Shown here one piece after another: positions 23,519 through 35,008 of a stretch of 64,000 nt of DNA. Made by a program: the position numbers and the translations under genes. The notes below the pieces were generated by a model. That model did no database searches and was not told where the DNA came from. It worked only from the letters and a program-made list of their open reading frames with translations. The stretch lies in NCBI RefSeq assembly GCF_008728515.1, contig NC_044984.1, positions 120,089,349 through 120,153,348 on the forward strand, written 5' to 3'. Numbering within the stretch: position 1 is the stretch's first letter; each line of letters opens with the position of its first letter. The DNA comes from Papio anubis. Lineage: Eukaryota; Chordata; Mammalia; Primates; Cercopithecidae.

Positions 23519-23694
23519 AGCTGGTGGTGTGCATCTGTAGTCTCAGCTACTCAGGAGGGTGAGCTGAGAGGATCACTTGAGACCAGGAGGTCAAGGATGC
23601 AGGGAGCTGATAGCTATGATTCTGCCTGTGACTAGCTCGTGTGCTTCAGCCTGGGCAATGCAAAGAGAGCTGTCTCCTAAAAACAACAAAAAAA
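23519..23694 (+). mobile_element. FRAM (free right Alu monomer)
   Basis: Only the right Alu monomer is present: CTGTAGTCTCAGCTACTCAGG through CAGCCTGGGCAATGCAAAG, ending in an A-rich tail. No left monomer precedes it. It is directly followed by a complete AluJ. Confidence 0.75.
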
Positions 23695-24026
23695 GGCTGG
23701 ATGTGGTGGGGCTCACGTCTGTAATCCCCGAGCTTTGGGAGGCTGAGGCCAGAAGATTGCTTGAGCCCAGGAGTTTGAGACCAGCCTGGGCAACATAGTG
23801 AGACCTCTTTTCTACTAAAAATTAAAAAAATTAGCCAGGCATGGTGGCGTGCACTTGTAGACGCACCAACTCAGGAGGCTGAGGCGGGAGGATCGCTTGA
23901 GCCCAGGAGTTTTAGGCTATAGTGAACCAGGATTGCACTACTGCACTACTGCACCCCAGCCTGGGTGACAGAAGGAGACTGTGTCAAAAATAAATAAATA
24001 AATGAATGAATAAAAATAAAAGAAAA
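23695..24026 (+). mobile_element. AluJ
   Basis: A full dimer starting GGCTGGATGTGGTGG. It has the old-Alu features GCTTGAGCCCAGGAGTTTGA and AACATAGTGAGACC, and an AATA/AATG tail. It lies head-to-tail behind the FRAM, possibly in its A-rich tail. Confidence 0.9.
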
Positions 24027-24314
24027 TCCCCAAAACTCTGAGGGAGCTGCTTATTGCTCATGCCTGGGGCTGGGGGCAGCTCAGTGGAAGTCACAGTAGT
24101 CCTGAAGGTGTGCTGCTTGGATATCCCCTCAAGCAAGAGCTCAGCCTCCCACATCAAGTGTGTGGTGACTGGCATCTTTCCAGATCTGCCCGTGGTCTGA
24201 GCTCTCGCAGCCTGACCCTGCTTCCTCCCTTTCACAGGCTTTCCCCTCAGGGAACTCGTATTCCCCCAACATTGTTTCAGCATCCATTTCCCTAAGGACC
24301 CATCCCACACAGGG
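24027..24314. other. Unassigned short stretch
   Basis: Lies between an AluJ and a MIR. Text such as CCTTTCACAGGCTTTCCCC is suggestive of an old repeat, but I cannot assign it. Confidence 0.35.
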
Positions 24315-24435
24315 AGGGGCCACTATTATCCTCAGCCTGTGTATGAGGGAGCTGAGGCCAGAGTCAGAGAACATGCCCAGGGGTGCTTGGAGGCAAAGCC
24401 AGGACTGATCCCGGAGCTGTGGATCCAGAGTCCCG
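24315..24435 (-). mobile_element. MIR SINE
   Basis: Antisense MIR: CACTATTATCCTCAGCC, then AGGGAGCTGAGGCCAGAGTC and AAGCCAGGACTGATCCC. Diverged but collinear with MIR. Confidence 0.65.
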
Positions 24436-25794
24436 TCTGCGGTTGAGGGTGGCCACCAGGAAACAGGACTGAGGATGATAGGGAGAGGATCAGACCTCTT
24501 GGTGAATTCTCCCAAACTCCTTGGCCCAGGGACTCTGGTTATTGTTTGGGAGCTGGGGTCGGGAGAGAAGCCATCATCTCTGATACCTTTCAGACCATTC
24601 TCTGCATCCCGGCCTCCTGTGGTTCCCACTCACATTTCCTAAAGAATGAATGTGGCATCAGCTTCGGAGAGCTGCTTTCTCCTGTTTATTCAGGGCAGCA
24701 TGGGCAGGTCCCAGGCAGACAATGTGGCACTTGGGGGCGGTTATCCCTTTTGCCTCCCTTTCCCCACCTCCAATAGGTGAGTTCAGAAGTTGAGTCTTTG
24801 CCAGCCCAGAGGCAGCTGGCACTGCAGACAGGCACCTGGAAGGCACCACACAGCTCTGGGTGAGGGAGGGAAACTCAGGCTTCTGAGGACCCTTAGCGGG
24901 CAGGGATCCCAGGAAGCCCCTGGCCACAATGGGGTTGGCGCCCTGTGAGTGACTGTTTGCTCCACCGCATGTCAGCTGCTACATGGCCAGCGTGTACCGG
25001 GAGGCAAATATTTTCCTCTAATATTTAGATTTGGGAACTTTTTTTATTCCTCCAGTTGTTCTTGAAACATGCAACCTTGGCAGGAGAAAAATGTACTTTT
25101 TTCCCACTTAATTCAAAGTCTGCCAGTCCCATTTTTAGCTCACGGGATTGAATGCTGCGTCAGTGGATTTTCACCCTATGGCCCCGCTCAGGAGCGTTTT
25201 TCCATAATGAGGCATTTAACGATAAGCACAATAGCCGTTCCGGTGTTTCTCTCTGACGGCGGTATCTGTCAGTAAATAACCAGAATACTACTAATGAACA
25301 TTTTACTCGGCGGTCCCAGGGTCAGCCCTGGTCGTGAAGATGTGCTGAACCCATGCCTGGGGCTCAGTGACGACCTCGCCTCTCAGCGGGATGGAGGGAG
25401 CTGAAGTGCTCTTGGTCTGGGTGCTGCTGCTGCTGATTTGCTTTGCGACATTGCACAGGTCATGACACTTTCTCAACTTTGGTTTCACAACTGTAAAAGG
25501 AGGGGATTCGTCCAAATCAGGGGCTGCAAATCCATTTTCATGAGCTGAATGCATTTTTTGGAATCATCATTTTCCCCTTTCTTTCTTCGGGACATTTTCA
25601 ACTCATGTAAAGCAGAAAGACTAGGATCGCGAAATTCCACATTCCCATACTCCACACTCTGCAATTATGAACACACAGCTGGTTTTATTTCAACCTATTT
25701 CTACCCTCTACCCACCTTCCTCTTGGATTATATCAAAGCAAAATGCAGACATCTTATAATTTGTGTATTTCTAAAAAAAAAAAAAAAAAGACTT
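24436..25794. other. Single-copy stretch containing a possible conserved non-coding element
   Basis: No repeat recognised. From about 25010 to 25300 the sequence is AT-rich but keeps many CpG (CACGGGATT, TGCGTCAG, AACGATAAG, CCGTTCCGG, GACGGCGG). That is unusual here and typical of constrained non-coding DNA. Confidence 0.4.
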
Positions 25795-25993
25795 GGCCAG
25801 GCTCGGTGGCTCACGCCTGTAATCCCAACACTTTGGGAGGCCAAGGCAGGTGGATCATGAGATCAAGAGATCGAGACCACCCTGGCTAACATGGTGAAAC
25901 CCCGTCTCTACTAAAAATACAAAGATTAGCTGGGCACGGTGCTGCGCGCCTGAAGTCCCAGGTACTTGGGAGGCTGAGACAGGAGAATTGCTT
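25795..25993 (+). mobile_element. Alu (S/Y type) lacking its 3' end
   Basis: Starts at GGCCAGGCTCGGTGGCTCACG and runs past the middle linker. It stops abruptly within the right monomer at GAGAATTGCTT, with no poly-A. The A17 run upstream belongs to the pre-insertion flank. L1M sequence follows at once, so a deletion after insertion probably removed the Alu tail and the flanking DNA. Confidence 0.9.
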
Positions 25994-26820
25994 CATATTT
26001 ACCAGAATTGTTAAATAATTGTCTTCATATAATTGTGGACAAATTTTGCTAATATTTGCACCTAGGTGGTCTATTATCATTAATTAATCTTCTATTATGC
26101 CATCTAACTCCTTTTGGTTGTATATGTGAAGTTTATTAAGTTTTTATGTTGACATTTTACATGCTAATTCCCCAACTTCTCTTCATATTTATAGTTTTTT
26201 CAGTCTTTCGGATTTTCTAGGTATGTAGTTACATCACCTACAAATATTTTTATTTGTAATTTTATCTCGAGAGAATAGTTTCATCTCTACCTTTTCAATT
26301 TTTATTCCCTGTTTATACTCTCTTTTTTAATTACATTGACTTCCAACACAATCCCAAATCAAATAGCAATGGAGAGATTGGGCAATGGAGAGATTCTAGG
26401 ATTTCCATTAAGTAAAGTGCTGGTGTTCAGCTGAGATATGTGTGTGTGTGTATGTGTGTGTGTGTGTATACATACCCATATACACATAAAAATGTATGCA
26501 TCAATCCATTTCTTTAATGCATGTGTAGAATTTCATTAAATGCAATGTATTTGTGGACATAATCTAATGATTTTTCTCCTTAGCTCTTTTAATATAAGGT
26601 TTACATTACATTAATGCATTTTAAAATATTCAACCACTCCGCATTTGAAGAATAAATTCCAACTAGCCATACTGTGGGTTTTAAAAACAGGCTACTGGAT
26701 TTTCTTTGTTAATTTTAAATGTACAATTTTTGCATCAATACCATTGAATTGATCAAGTTTCCATTTTTGGCAAGTCATTTGTCAGCCCTTGGAACTGATT
26801 TTATGTTTGATTCATTTAAA
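25994..26820 (-). mobile_element. Old L1M ORF2 region
   Basis: The minus strand corresponds to the reverse transcriptase part of L1 ORF2: antisense segments matching TTTCTAGGTATGTAGTTACATCACC, TTTTTATTCCCTG and TTTTTCTCCTTAGCTC. AT-rich, heavily diverged and interrupted by a GT microsatellite. No long open frame remains. Confidence 0.65.
26438..26470. repeat. (TG)n microsatellite
   Basis: TG run with one TA interruption, inside the L1M. Confidence 0.95.
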
Positions 26821-26837
26821 AAAAAAAAAAATCTCAA

Positions 26838-27182
26838 GGCTAGGCATGGTGGCTCACACCTATAATCCCAACACTTTGGGAGGCCAAGGATGGCAGATCA
26901 CTTGAGGCCAGGAGTTTGAGACCAGCCTGGGAAACATGGTGAAACTCATCTCTGCCACAAATACAAAAATTGGCCAGGCATGGTGATGTGCACCTGTAGT
27001 CCCCCTGCTTGGGAAGCTCAGGCACAAGAATCGCTTGAGCCCTGGAGATGGAGGTTGCCATGAACCAAGATTGTGCCACTGCATTCCAGCCTGGACAACA
27101 GAGTAGGACTCCACCAAAAAACAAAAACAAACAAATAAAAATAAAAAAAACACCAAAACCAAAACAACAAACAAACAAACTG
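26838..27182 (+). mobile_element. Diverged Alu (J/Sx-like) with long mixed tail
   Basis: Dimeric Alu starting GGCTAGGCATGGTGG, with many substitutions and a tail of AAAC and AAAT units (27115-27182). Minus-strand open frames of 104 and 132 codons across it are antisense-Alu artefacts. Confidence 0.9.
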
Positions 27183-27439
27183 GAATTTTTAAAAAAATCC
27201 ATGCTGGGGCATGGTTTTAAGTAGCTTTGGGGTGTCATGTGATTTTTTCATGTTTAATGAAATTATGCTCTTTCTTTGAAATAGTGAATTATTTTCTAGA
27301 AAAGATGTCCCATAAAATCTAAGTGTTATAGGAAACAGTACAAGATCGGAAAAATTATTGAGCCTTGTCTCATGTTCATACCATAGCTAACACATTCATG
27401 CTTTCATTTATTTGTGCAGCAACTAACTGACTGAAGGTG

Positions 27440-27720
27440 AGTTCTTATGGCTCCAAAGCCTTCTCCAGGTTGCTACAACCCCCATCTAGCCTGCCTCAGC
27501 CCTTTGTAACTTTCCCTCAACTGCCACAGTGACCATCCTATTTCCTCGCAAAACACCCACCCTGATAGAATTGAGCTCTTCATTCTTGGGCACCCACATC
27601 CTGCTGCTGACCTGGCTGCTGGCAATGTCCATCCTTGCTGACTGTTCTCACTGACAGCCAGGTGGGTTCTTGTGCTGCCTGACAATCCACTCACCTGCTT
27701 TCCTGGTGACTATTCCATAT
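27440..27720 (+). mobile_element. Probable L2 fragment
   Basis: Text such as TGGCTCCAAAGCCTTCTCCAGG and CATCTAGCCTGCCTCAGCCC fits the L2 sense region that precedes the 28.3 kb L2 piece. The MaLR LTR between them would then be an insertion in one L2. Weak by eye. Confidence 0.4.
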
Positions 27721-28057
27721 CGATATGGTTTGGCTCTGTGTTCCCACCCAAATCTCATCTCGAATTGTAATCCCCATAATTCCCACGTGTTAAGGGAGGG
27801 ACCCAGTGGGAGGTGATTGGATCACGGGGGGCGGTTTCCCTCATGTTTTCCCCCGTAGCGAGTTAGTTCTCACAAGATCTCATGGTTTTATAAGTGTTTG
27901 GAAGTTCCTCCTTTGCTCCTCTCTCGGTGCCTGCCTTGAAGAAGGTTTCATGAAGCCTCCCCAGCCACGTGGAACTGTGAGTCAATTAAACCTCTTCCTT
28001 TTACAAATTGCCCAGTCTGGTGTATTTCTTTACAGCAGTGTGAAAATGACTAATACG
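27721..28057 (+). mobile_element. THE1/MSTA-type MaLR solo LTR
   Basis: Full-length LTR: GATATGGTTTGGCTCTGTG at the left, AATCTCATCTCGAATTGTAA, a CCCAGTGGGAGGTGATTGG box, GAACTGTGAGTCAATTAAACC, and TGACTAATAC at the right. MaLR LTRs are relics of ERVL-like elements. No internal region is present. Part of a 246-codon open frame (27806-28546) crosses it and is not coding. Confidence 0.92.
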
Positions 28058-28299
28058 TGTACTTTGGCCTTTTCTCCTCACACCTACAACACTCTTCCCC
28101 ACATTCTCATGCTCAGCTTATGTCCAAACTTCCAATTTCACAAAGGAAATAAAAGCAAGCAGAAGAAACCTTCAACAACCTCTCCTCACAGCCCAGTCTG
28201 GGTCTACGGCATTAAAATCTGCCCTCCTTCCTATGCTATGGACAGACCACCTAAGGCAGCCCCTTCCGGCTGCACTAAGTCCCATCTGCTCTTGCCTTC

Positions 28300-28715
28300 T
28301 GGGGACATAGCTCCAGCCATTCTCCCCTCTCCCAGCTCATCCTTGACTATGTCCCACAAGCTCCTTGCTCAGGGCCTCTGCCCAGCTGTCCTCTTTTGCC
28401 TGAACCTCTTTCCTAGAGAAACCTGCATGTGTCCTTCCTCACCTCCTTCAGCTCCTTGCTATGCTGTCCCCTTCTCAGTAAGGTCTCCCAACCACCATAT
28501 TGATAATGACACCCCACAGAGTTTTTATCCCCCTCCTGCTTTCTAGGTGCCTGGATTTCCATATGACCGCTTACTTGTTATCTCGTTTTCTATGTGTCAG
28601 CTCCATGAGGGCAGGGGTTCTGCTGTTCAGTTTTCTGCTCTGTTTTCATTTTTATCAACAGTTCCTGGATCACAGGGGATGCTCAATAAATCCTCAGCAT
28701 GAGAGTAAATTGGCT
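28300..28715 (+). mobile_element. L2 LINE 3' portion
   Basis: CTCAGGGCCTCTGCCCAGCTG, CCTCACCTCCTTCAGCTCC, CAGCTCCATGAGGGCAGGGG and GATGCTCAATAAATCC follow the L2 3' end in order. Sequence at 28058-28300 may be an older continuation. Confidence 0.85.
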
Positions 28716-28823
28716 GTCGTTATTCATTGGTTTTGTTCAGGCTACAGTCTTTCGCTTTTGCACCGTCTTAGTGATGTACTAAAAGGAGCCACAGCTGAGA
28801 AGCTGCAATATCACAAACACTGG

Positions 28824-29201
28824 TATCTTAGTCTACTTGGGCTGCTGGAATGGAATACCCAGACGGGGTGACTTAAACAAGAGGCATTTACTTTTCACAG
28901 TTCTGGAGGCTGGGAAGTCCAAGATTAAGGTGCTGACAGATCTGGTGGCTAGGGAGGGCACTCTTTCTGGCATGCAGATGGCTGTCTTCTATTTGTATCT
29001 TCACGTGGTGAAGAAAGAAAGGAAGAAAACTCTTTCCTGTCTCTTCTTATGAGGACACTAATCTCATCATGAGGACTCTACCCTGGGGGCCTCCTCTAAA
29101 CCTAGTCACCTTCCCAGAGCCAACCTCCTAATACCATCACATTGAGGTTAGGATCTCAACATATTAAGTTTAGGGGAAAACAAAGATTTAGTCCATGACA
29201 A
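28824..29201 (-). mobile_element. MLT1-type MaLR LTR
   Basis: Antisense MLT1: TTAGTCTACTTGGGCTGCTGG, TTCTGGAGGCTGGGAAGTCC, TCTTATGAGGACACTAATC and CCATGACAAT at the far end. Typical length for an MLT1/MST LTR. Confidence 0.9.
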
Positions 29202-29569
29202 TTGGATGAAGAATGACAAAGTAGTCAGTCAATCCAGATTACTGGCCGGATCAGTCTCAAGTTTCAGTCTACGATGGAAAACACTTGGATGTCCTGGGTG
29301 TTCCTAGCGAACTTCCAGCTGTCTTTGTCTCTGCATCTGCCTCAATGTGTCACCTCTCACAGGCCTGGTTCTTAGCAGCAAGACTATCCTGCCTATTGTC
29401 ATGGAAAGATATTGATGGGCCTCCTCCTCTGTACCTTTTGTTCTTAGACGGGTTCATCTCTCTCTCTTTCTTGCTCTCGCTCTGGTTGGAGGACAGTGAC
29501 CAAGAATGTGTGTTCAGCTTTTTCTTGAAAACCAAGCTTTCTCCTTATGATACGAACTTTCAAATCCTT

Positions 29570-30070
29570 TATTTATTAATCAAACATCTACCATTGCAGG
29601 GTATAGCTGCTACCTGAGAAGGGGAGCTAACAGCTACATTAAACATTTACCGTGTGCAGGTATAGCTGCTAGCTGAGAAGGAGAGGCAGTGTGGGAGCTT
29701 TGAGGAGAGAAGACAAAAGCTACTGCAGTGAACAGGAGAGGAAAATTCCTTCCCTCAGGTGGGGCACTCTAGTGGAAGGAGATCATCTGTAAACAAGGCC
29801 ATAGTGTAAAATCATTTCAAGTACCAATGGCTGCTAATAGTAAAATAAAATGGGATGATAATGTAGAGAGTGACTGGGATAGGGGCTTTGATCTAGAAGA
29901 CCAGGGGAAGCCTCACTGTGGGACGTGAACTGCAAGGAGGTGAGGCATGTCAGTCACATGAAGAGTGACAGCTTGGAGGGGCATGGGCTTGGGGTGTTCC
30001 GGGGACAGAGGCGGGAAGGATTGCAGGAGAATTGATCTCTATCTTGGAAGGAATATTTTGATGACAATAT
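29570..30070 (-). mobile_element. L2 LINE 3' portion
   Basis: Antisense L2: TTAATCAAACATCTACC at the tail side, AATGTAGAGAGTGACTGGG, ACATGAAGAGTGACAGC and TTAAGACTGGATTCATGG. A small local duplication of TATAGCTGCTA..TGAGAAGG occurs at about 29600 and 29660. Confidence 0.65.
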
Positions 30071-30102
30071 TAAGACTGGATTCATGGCTTTACTTAACCC
30101 AG

Positions 30103-30472
30103 TAATATGGTTTCTCTCTGTGCCCTCACCCAATCTCATGTTGAATTGTAATCTCCCAGTGCTGGAGGTGGGGCTTGGTGGGAGGTGACTGGATCATGGA
30201 TGCAGTTTCTCATGGTGTAGCACCATCCCCCTATGGCTGTCTCATGATAGAGTTCTCAAGAGATCTGGTTGTTTAAAAGTGTGTAACACCTCTCCCTTCA
30301 CTTTTTCTTCTGCCGCCATGTGAAGATATGCTTCCCCTTTGTCCTTCCGCCATGATTGTAAGTTTCCTGAGGCCTCCCCAGCCATGCTTCTTGTGGAACT
30401 GTGAGCCAATTACACTTTTCTTTATCCAGTTTCACGTTGTTCTTTATAGCAATGTAAGAATGGATTAATACA
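30103..30472 (+). mobile_element. MSTB-type MaLR solo LTR
   Basis: TAATATGGTTTCTCTCTGTG, AATCTCATGTTGAATTGTAA, GGAGGTGGGGCTTGGTGGGA, GAACTGTGAGCCAATTACAC and GGATTAATACA in order. More diverged than the THE1-like copies. Confidence 0.9.
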
Positions 30473-32892
30473 TCATGGGATAGTCCACTATTTAACAGTG
30501 AGCAGAAAAGTCATAGGATCTGCTAGAATTTTCATACAGGGATGGGGGAAATGCCCAATTCATAAATTTGAAAGGGGCAAGAAGAGACCAAGTCACATTA
30601 TGTTTTGATCCCATTGTGACAATTATATATTCAATGAATCAGATGTACTTGGACTTAGGAAGAGCTAGAAGATATTGTATTATGGACTAAGTCACAATTG
30701 CAAAATTATGGTATTATGATCAGTGTTTCTTCCTCTGTACCATCTGCTCTCAGAATCCTTCCCCACTTTCCCCAGTGAGGCTGCAGCCATGTTGAGCTGG
30801 GCTCTGCCTTCTCTGTGGACTCCACAGTTCCAGGCTCATGACCAAGAGGAGGAGAGGATGTGGTGAGGGTCGGGAATGTGGATTTACCACACCAGGTGCT
30901 TCTAACTGTTCACAGTGGTCACTCACCTCACCTCAGGTGCTTTATGCAGCAAGTAGGTCAGGTGTCCTTTATTTTACAGGAGGGGAAATGAAGCAGGTAG
31001 AACCTGTGCAATGGTCGCGTGAACTGGAGGAAGATTTGGGGTCAAGTTCTGTCCTCTGACCCCAGGGGCATTATTTCTCACCCTAGTTCTCACAAGGGGA
31101 TGACTCCTGGCTGCCCTTGGAACAACAGAGCAATGCTGTGATGTGTGAGGTTGAGGACTACAGATAATTCAGCATCACTGGCTGTGCCATTCATGAAATG
31201 CTTTGGCTGGAGTAAGGGCTGGAGTCATTTTCAAGTATGTGAATTAAAGAAAACACACCCTGTGACTGGGTCTCTTCCCATGCAGCTCTGAAACTCTTAT
31301 AAAAACCGTCAATTTCACCCCAACAAGGAGGGAGGGGAAGAGGCCCTGGAATTGGGATGGAGGGTTCTGATATTTCAGCAGGTCCTGAAAACACAGTCAA
31401 CCACCGCCCTGCACTCATGCATTTTCATCCCATCGAAGCTGTTAGATACAGTCCATTTAGCGTGACGTCACAAGCTGGAGAAAGAGGAGCCCAGAGAGTT
31501 CATTATCAGGAGCTGTCCAGGAAGGTGTGGGAACAAGTTCTGAATTAATTAAACTTTCATTTGAATAATGAGCACATGTTATTTATTTTATTGTTGAGCT
31601 GCTCCAAGATAAGCAAGGAGGCTCCCTCCTATGGAATGGCTGGCGGCAGGGCACCTGCCGTTCTTTGCTTGGGGGAAGTGAGAGAGTTCTTTTTAACTCC
31701 CTGTTATTGGAAGAAATGCACATAACTAGAACATTGTGGGAGTGACTATCAACTGTTCACCTGAGAAATGGCCTGGGGTCAGCCATCCATTATTTTCTAT
31801 CCAATTTTGACACTGCTCATTGCTGTATACACCTTGGGCATCTACAATAAGGTCCATTTAATCTCCCTAAATTGTATTGTCTGAGTCTGTCATGGAATCA
31901 TGGTTTAATGCAATCTCTACTTTTACCATGCAGTAAAACTGAGACGGATGGCACTCTGATGGGTGCAGTAGCCTATGGTGGGTGCAGTAGGAGATCTAGC
32001 AGAAGTAAGGGAGTTCTAATCCACAAAATGTCTAGACACGTTTGATGTCAGCCTGAGCTCTAAGAAAGGATGGACATTTCTGAACCGGAAAACAATTTGT
32101 GTTCACAGTTGGCTAATGGGTCTTGGAGCTTTATAAGGGTTTGCTAACCAGGCTGACAATAGAAAATTTAACTTGTATATTTTCCCTATGAAAGCCTGGC
32201 AGGTGGTGGTATAAGGTAATTGCACCTCTCATGCAGGAGGAAAGAAATCAGCCAGATTCCCACACCCCGATAATTAAATTCCACACACCCGTGGTTTTGG
32301 CTGTATCTCTGGCAGTCTTTCTTCACTGAAACTGCCCACTTCATAAATTCAGGTCAGAACTCTGAACTCATCAAAAACATCAGAGGTGATAGCCTACTTT
32401 TGTGAGTTTGTGTCATGAGAACACACACCAGCACTCACAAAGATTCACAGAGGCAGGAAAGGGCATTTGGAAACTGCACCAGGAAAGATAGCACTATTGT
32501 ACTCAGATCAATTTTATACTTCTGTGACTTAAATCGTGCTCTATATTTTATATTTTTATGGCATTGGGGAAGCATACTCCCAACCCCAGAAGATCTTCTT
32601 CATGTGTTTATAATGAGTCTTGGAACATCACAATTAGAATCTTAAGTTTCTTTGGAATCTTTAATGCTACCCGGTATTAGTGCCATGTAGCACAATGTTG
32701 AACTAGAAAGACTTTAAACAAGAGGGGCGATTATCTCAGACACCAGGAAGCCAAAGCTGGGCAGTTTTAGGGTTGTCTCCGGAGCTCTTCCACGTCCTTC
32801 TCAGCGCACTGACTGGTTCTCAGTGTTGTTCCCTCATGATCACAAAATCGCTGTCAGGACTCTGAGCATCATATGCTAACGCATTCACGAAG

Positions 32893-32937
<45 letters not shown>

Positions 32938-33264
32938 GATTTCTTAGGTAACGTAAAACCCAGCAATTAGCATTTCAGGATGGGTGCAGCCAGACGATAC
33001 CCTTGTCTCTCAGCTGTGTCCTCAGCCTGGGACTTTCATTGCCTTCACCTATTTTATAGGAAAGAATGGATGAGGCAGAGGGCAAAAGGTGAAGGGAAAA
33101 TGCCCAATGGTGTCTCTCTTTCTGTGGTGTCGCTTAGAAGCCACACCTGGGGACCTCTGTCTACTTTTCTTTGGCTGGGACGGTAGGACTTGTCTACTTA
33201 AGGAAAGCTGGGAGAAGTCCATAAATTTTTTCCCAACTGCCAACTTGAGCAAAATTCAGGTTTC
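30473..33264. other. Mainly single-copy stretch
   Basis: No gene recognised. Near 30930-31060 there is weak MIR-like text (TTTATTTTACAGGAGGGGAA). Open frames are 76 codons or shorter. A GT microsatellite lies at 32895-32936. Confidence 0.45.
32895..32936. repeat. (GT)21 microsatellite
   Basis: Pure GT run of about 42 bp, likely polymorphic. Confidence 0.97.
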
Positions 33265-33400
33265 TGAAGAAGGAATAGCTATTGGGACAGCAACCAGCTG
33301 TATCTGCCTGTATCCCCATTATATAGATGAGAAGACTGAGGTATGCAAAAGCTTAGCTATTTTTCCAAAGCCACATAGGGGGACTTAATCCTGATCTTTT
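33265..33400 (-). mobile_element. MIR SINE
   Basis: Antisense MIR: TATCCCCATTATATAGATGA, then GAAGACTGAGG and AAAGCCACATAGG. Confidence 0.75.
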
Positions 33401-35008
33401 GTGGTCCTTGAGGATGGACTTCTCCCAGTAGGTGTAAGTGGGATGTCAGGGCTAATGATACTCCAGACACTAAGAGAACTGGAGAGAAAGTGTATTACTC
33501 ACTCGAGGGAGCCCTGTGGAGGGCAGGTAGCACAAGCAGGGTCAGACTGGCTTAAGCAAGACAGAGAAAATGGTTTGGGCCCTTCTGATAGGTAGAGGTG
33601 GGGCTGGGGAGAAGTTCCCATGCAGCCGAGGGATTGCATGGTTTGAATTTACTCCTGGTGCCAAAGGAGGCAGCAGCACTGGCTTTCTTGTGTCTTACCT
33701 AGATGGGAGGCAGAAGAGGAGGAGGGAAGCGGGGAAGGTGGGGTGTGAAAGTCTCATGGGGCTAATGTAAACAATGGAGTCAGACTCTTGATCACACCTG
33801 TGCCTGTTTGCCCCTCAGCTTCTGAGCCCTGACTGAGAAACCTGGTATTAGACAGGGAGATTTGAAACACCAGCTTCAGCCTCTGGGCTCTCAAGTTGAA
33901 TGTGGTCTGATGCTGGGTGGGAGGCCCTGATAGTTCTTCTTGGGAGAGGAAAGGGGCATCAGTGGGTCTAGGAAAAGGGAGACTGGAGGATGAGGGGCCA
34001 TGGCACCCTTGTGCCCAATATGATGCCTCCCGTCTATGGTGGGGGGCGGCATCTGTGAAGGGTCATGGTCGTCCGCCTCATGGTGGTTGTGTTGACAAAT
34101 GGAGATGTAGCAACCGTCTCAGCACAGCGTGGGAGGTGTGGTCAGTGCTCAGAACGGCAGCCATGAGCTGGCTGTGTTTTTCTTCAACTATAACAGAGAA
34201 AATCCTTTTTCTGTGATTTACTGTCCATGTCCAATTCCACAAACGCCACTAGTTCAGATGTCCTTAATTTGAAAGTCATGATAATTGGGACGAGGCAAAT
34301 TAACAGATCATTATGAAAATATTTGGTGAGCCAAGAAAAAGTGCCCAAGTTAACATCATAAATATGAGTAATGAGCAGGATTATTGCAGCCTCTTAAAGG
34401 AAAACAACAACAACAGCAACAACAAAACTCTCTGGCCACATTTATAGCAGCCTGACAAGATAATAGCAATACATTATTATTTATTTCTTTAAAATGGTTA
34501 AACCTTGATGTTTGCCACCGTTACTTAAATTATCTTTGATCTGAGTTGGATGGTAATACCATTCTATTTCTTATTCTCATTTCAAAACTTTAGACTTTTA
34601 AACAGGCATAGACTGTGTGTTCTACTAATTCAAGATGGAAGAGGTTTGATGCATTTCTACCCTTGGTGCGCAACAGAGTTTGCTTTGAAAAACAGAAAAT
34701 AAACATTCACCAGAAAAGGAAATCAGAACGTGCTTTCAGTAGTGGGCACTTACCACATTCTGCTTTCTAGAGACCTGCCAGCTGTTCTGAAGAATCCATC
34801 GTTACTCTTTCGCTTTAAACCTTAGGTCCAAACTTAAGAAAGGCATAACGTGATGATGGCTAATCTAAGAGGGGAACGCTTGCACGGTAAGCTGTCCTGG
34901 CTACAAAAAGTGAGCACTCTTGTTTTGTTTAATGTGCTTATTTTTTGATGTACTTCACAAGTGCATTTCACCCCCTCTGTTACACACTGTCATACCCAGG
35001 AACCTCTG
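33401..35008. other. Mainly single-copy stretch
   Basis: No repeat or exon recognised except a short (CAA)n at 34401-34427. Confidence 0.45.
34401..34427 (+). repeat. (CAA)n microsatellite
   Basis: AACAACAACAACAGCAACAACAA, with one CAG unit. Confidence 0.92.

Noticed and set aside
26840..27238. 132-codon minus-strand open frame, and similar frames at 35083, 42366, 50269 and 60008
   Set aside because: Antisense Alu translations of a kind that recurs in every Alu of the window.
27806..28546. 246-codon plus-strand open frame, the longest without gaps
   Set aside because: It runs from a THE1/MSTA LTR into L2 text. Both parts are known repeats in non-coding orientation, with no recognisable protein.
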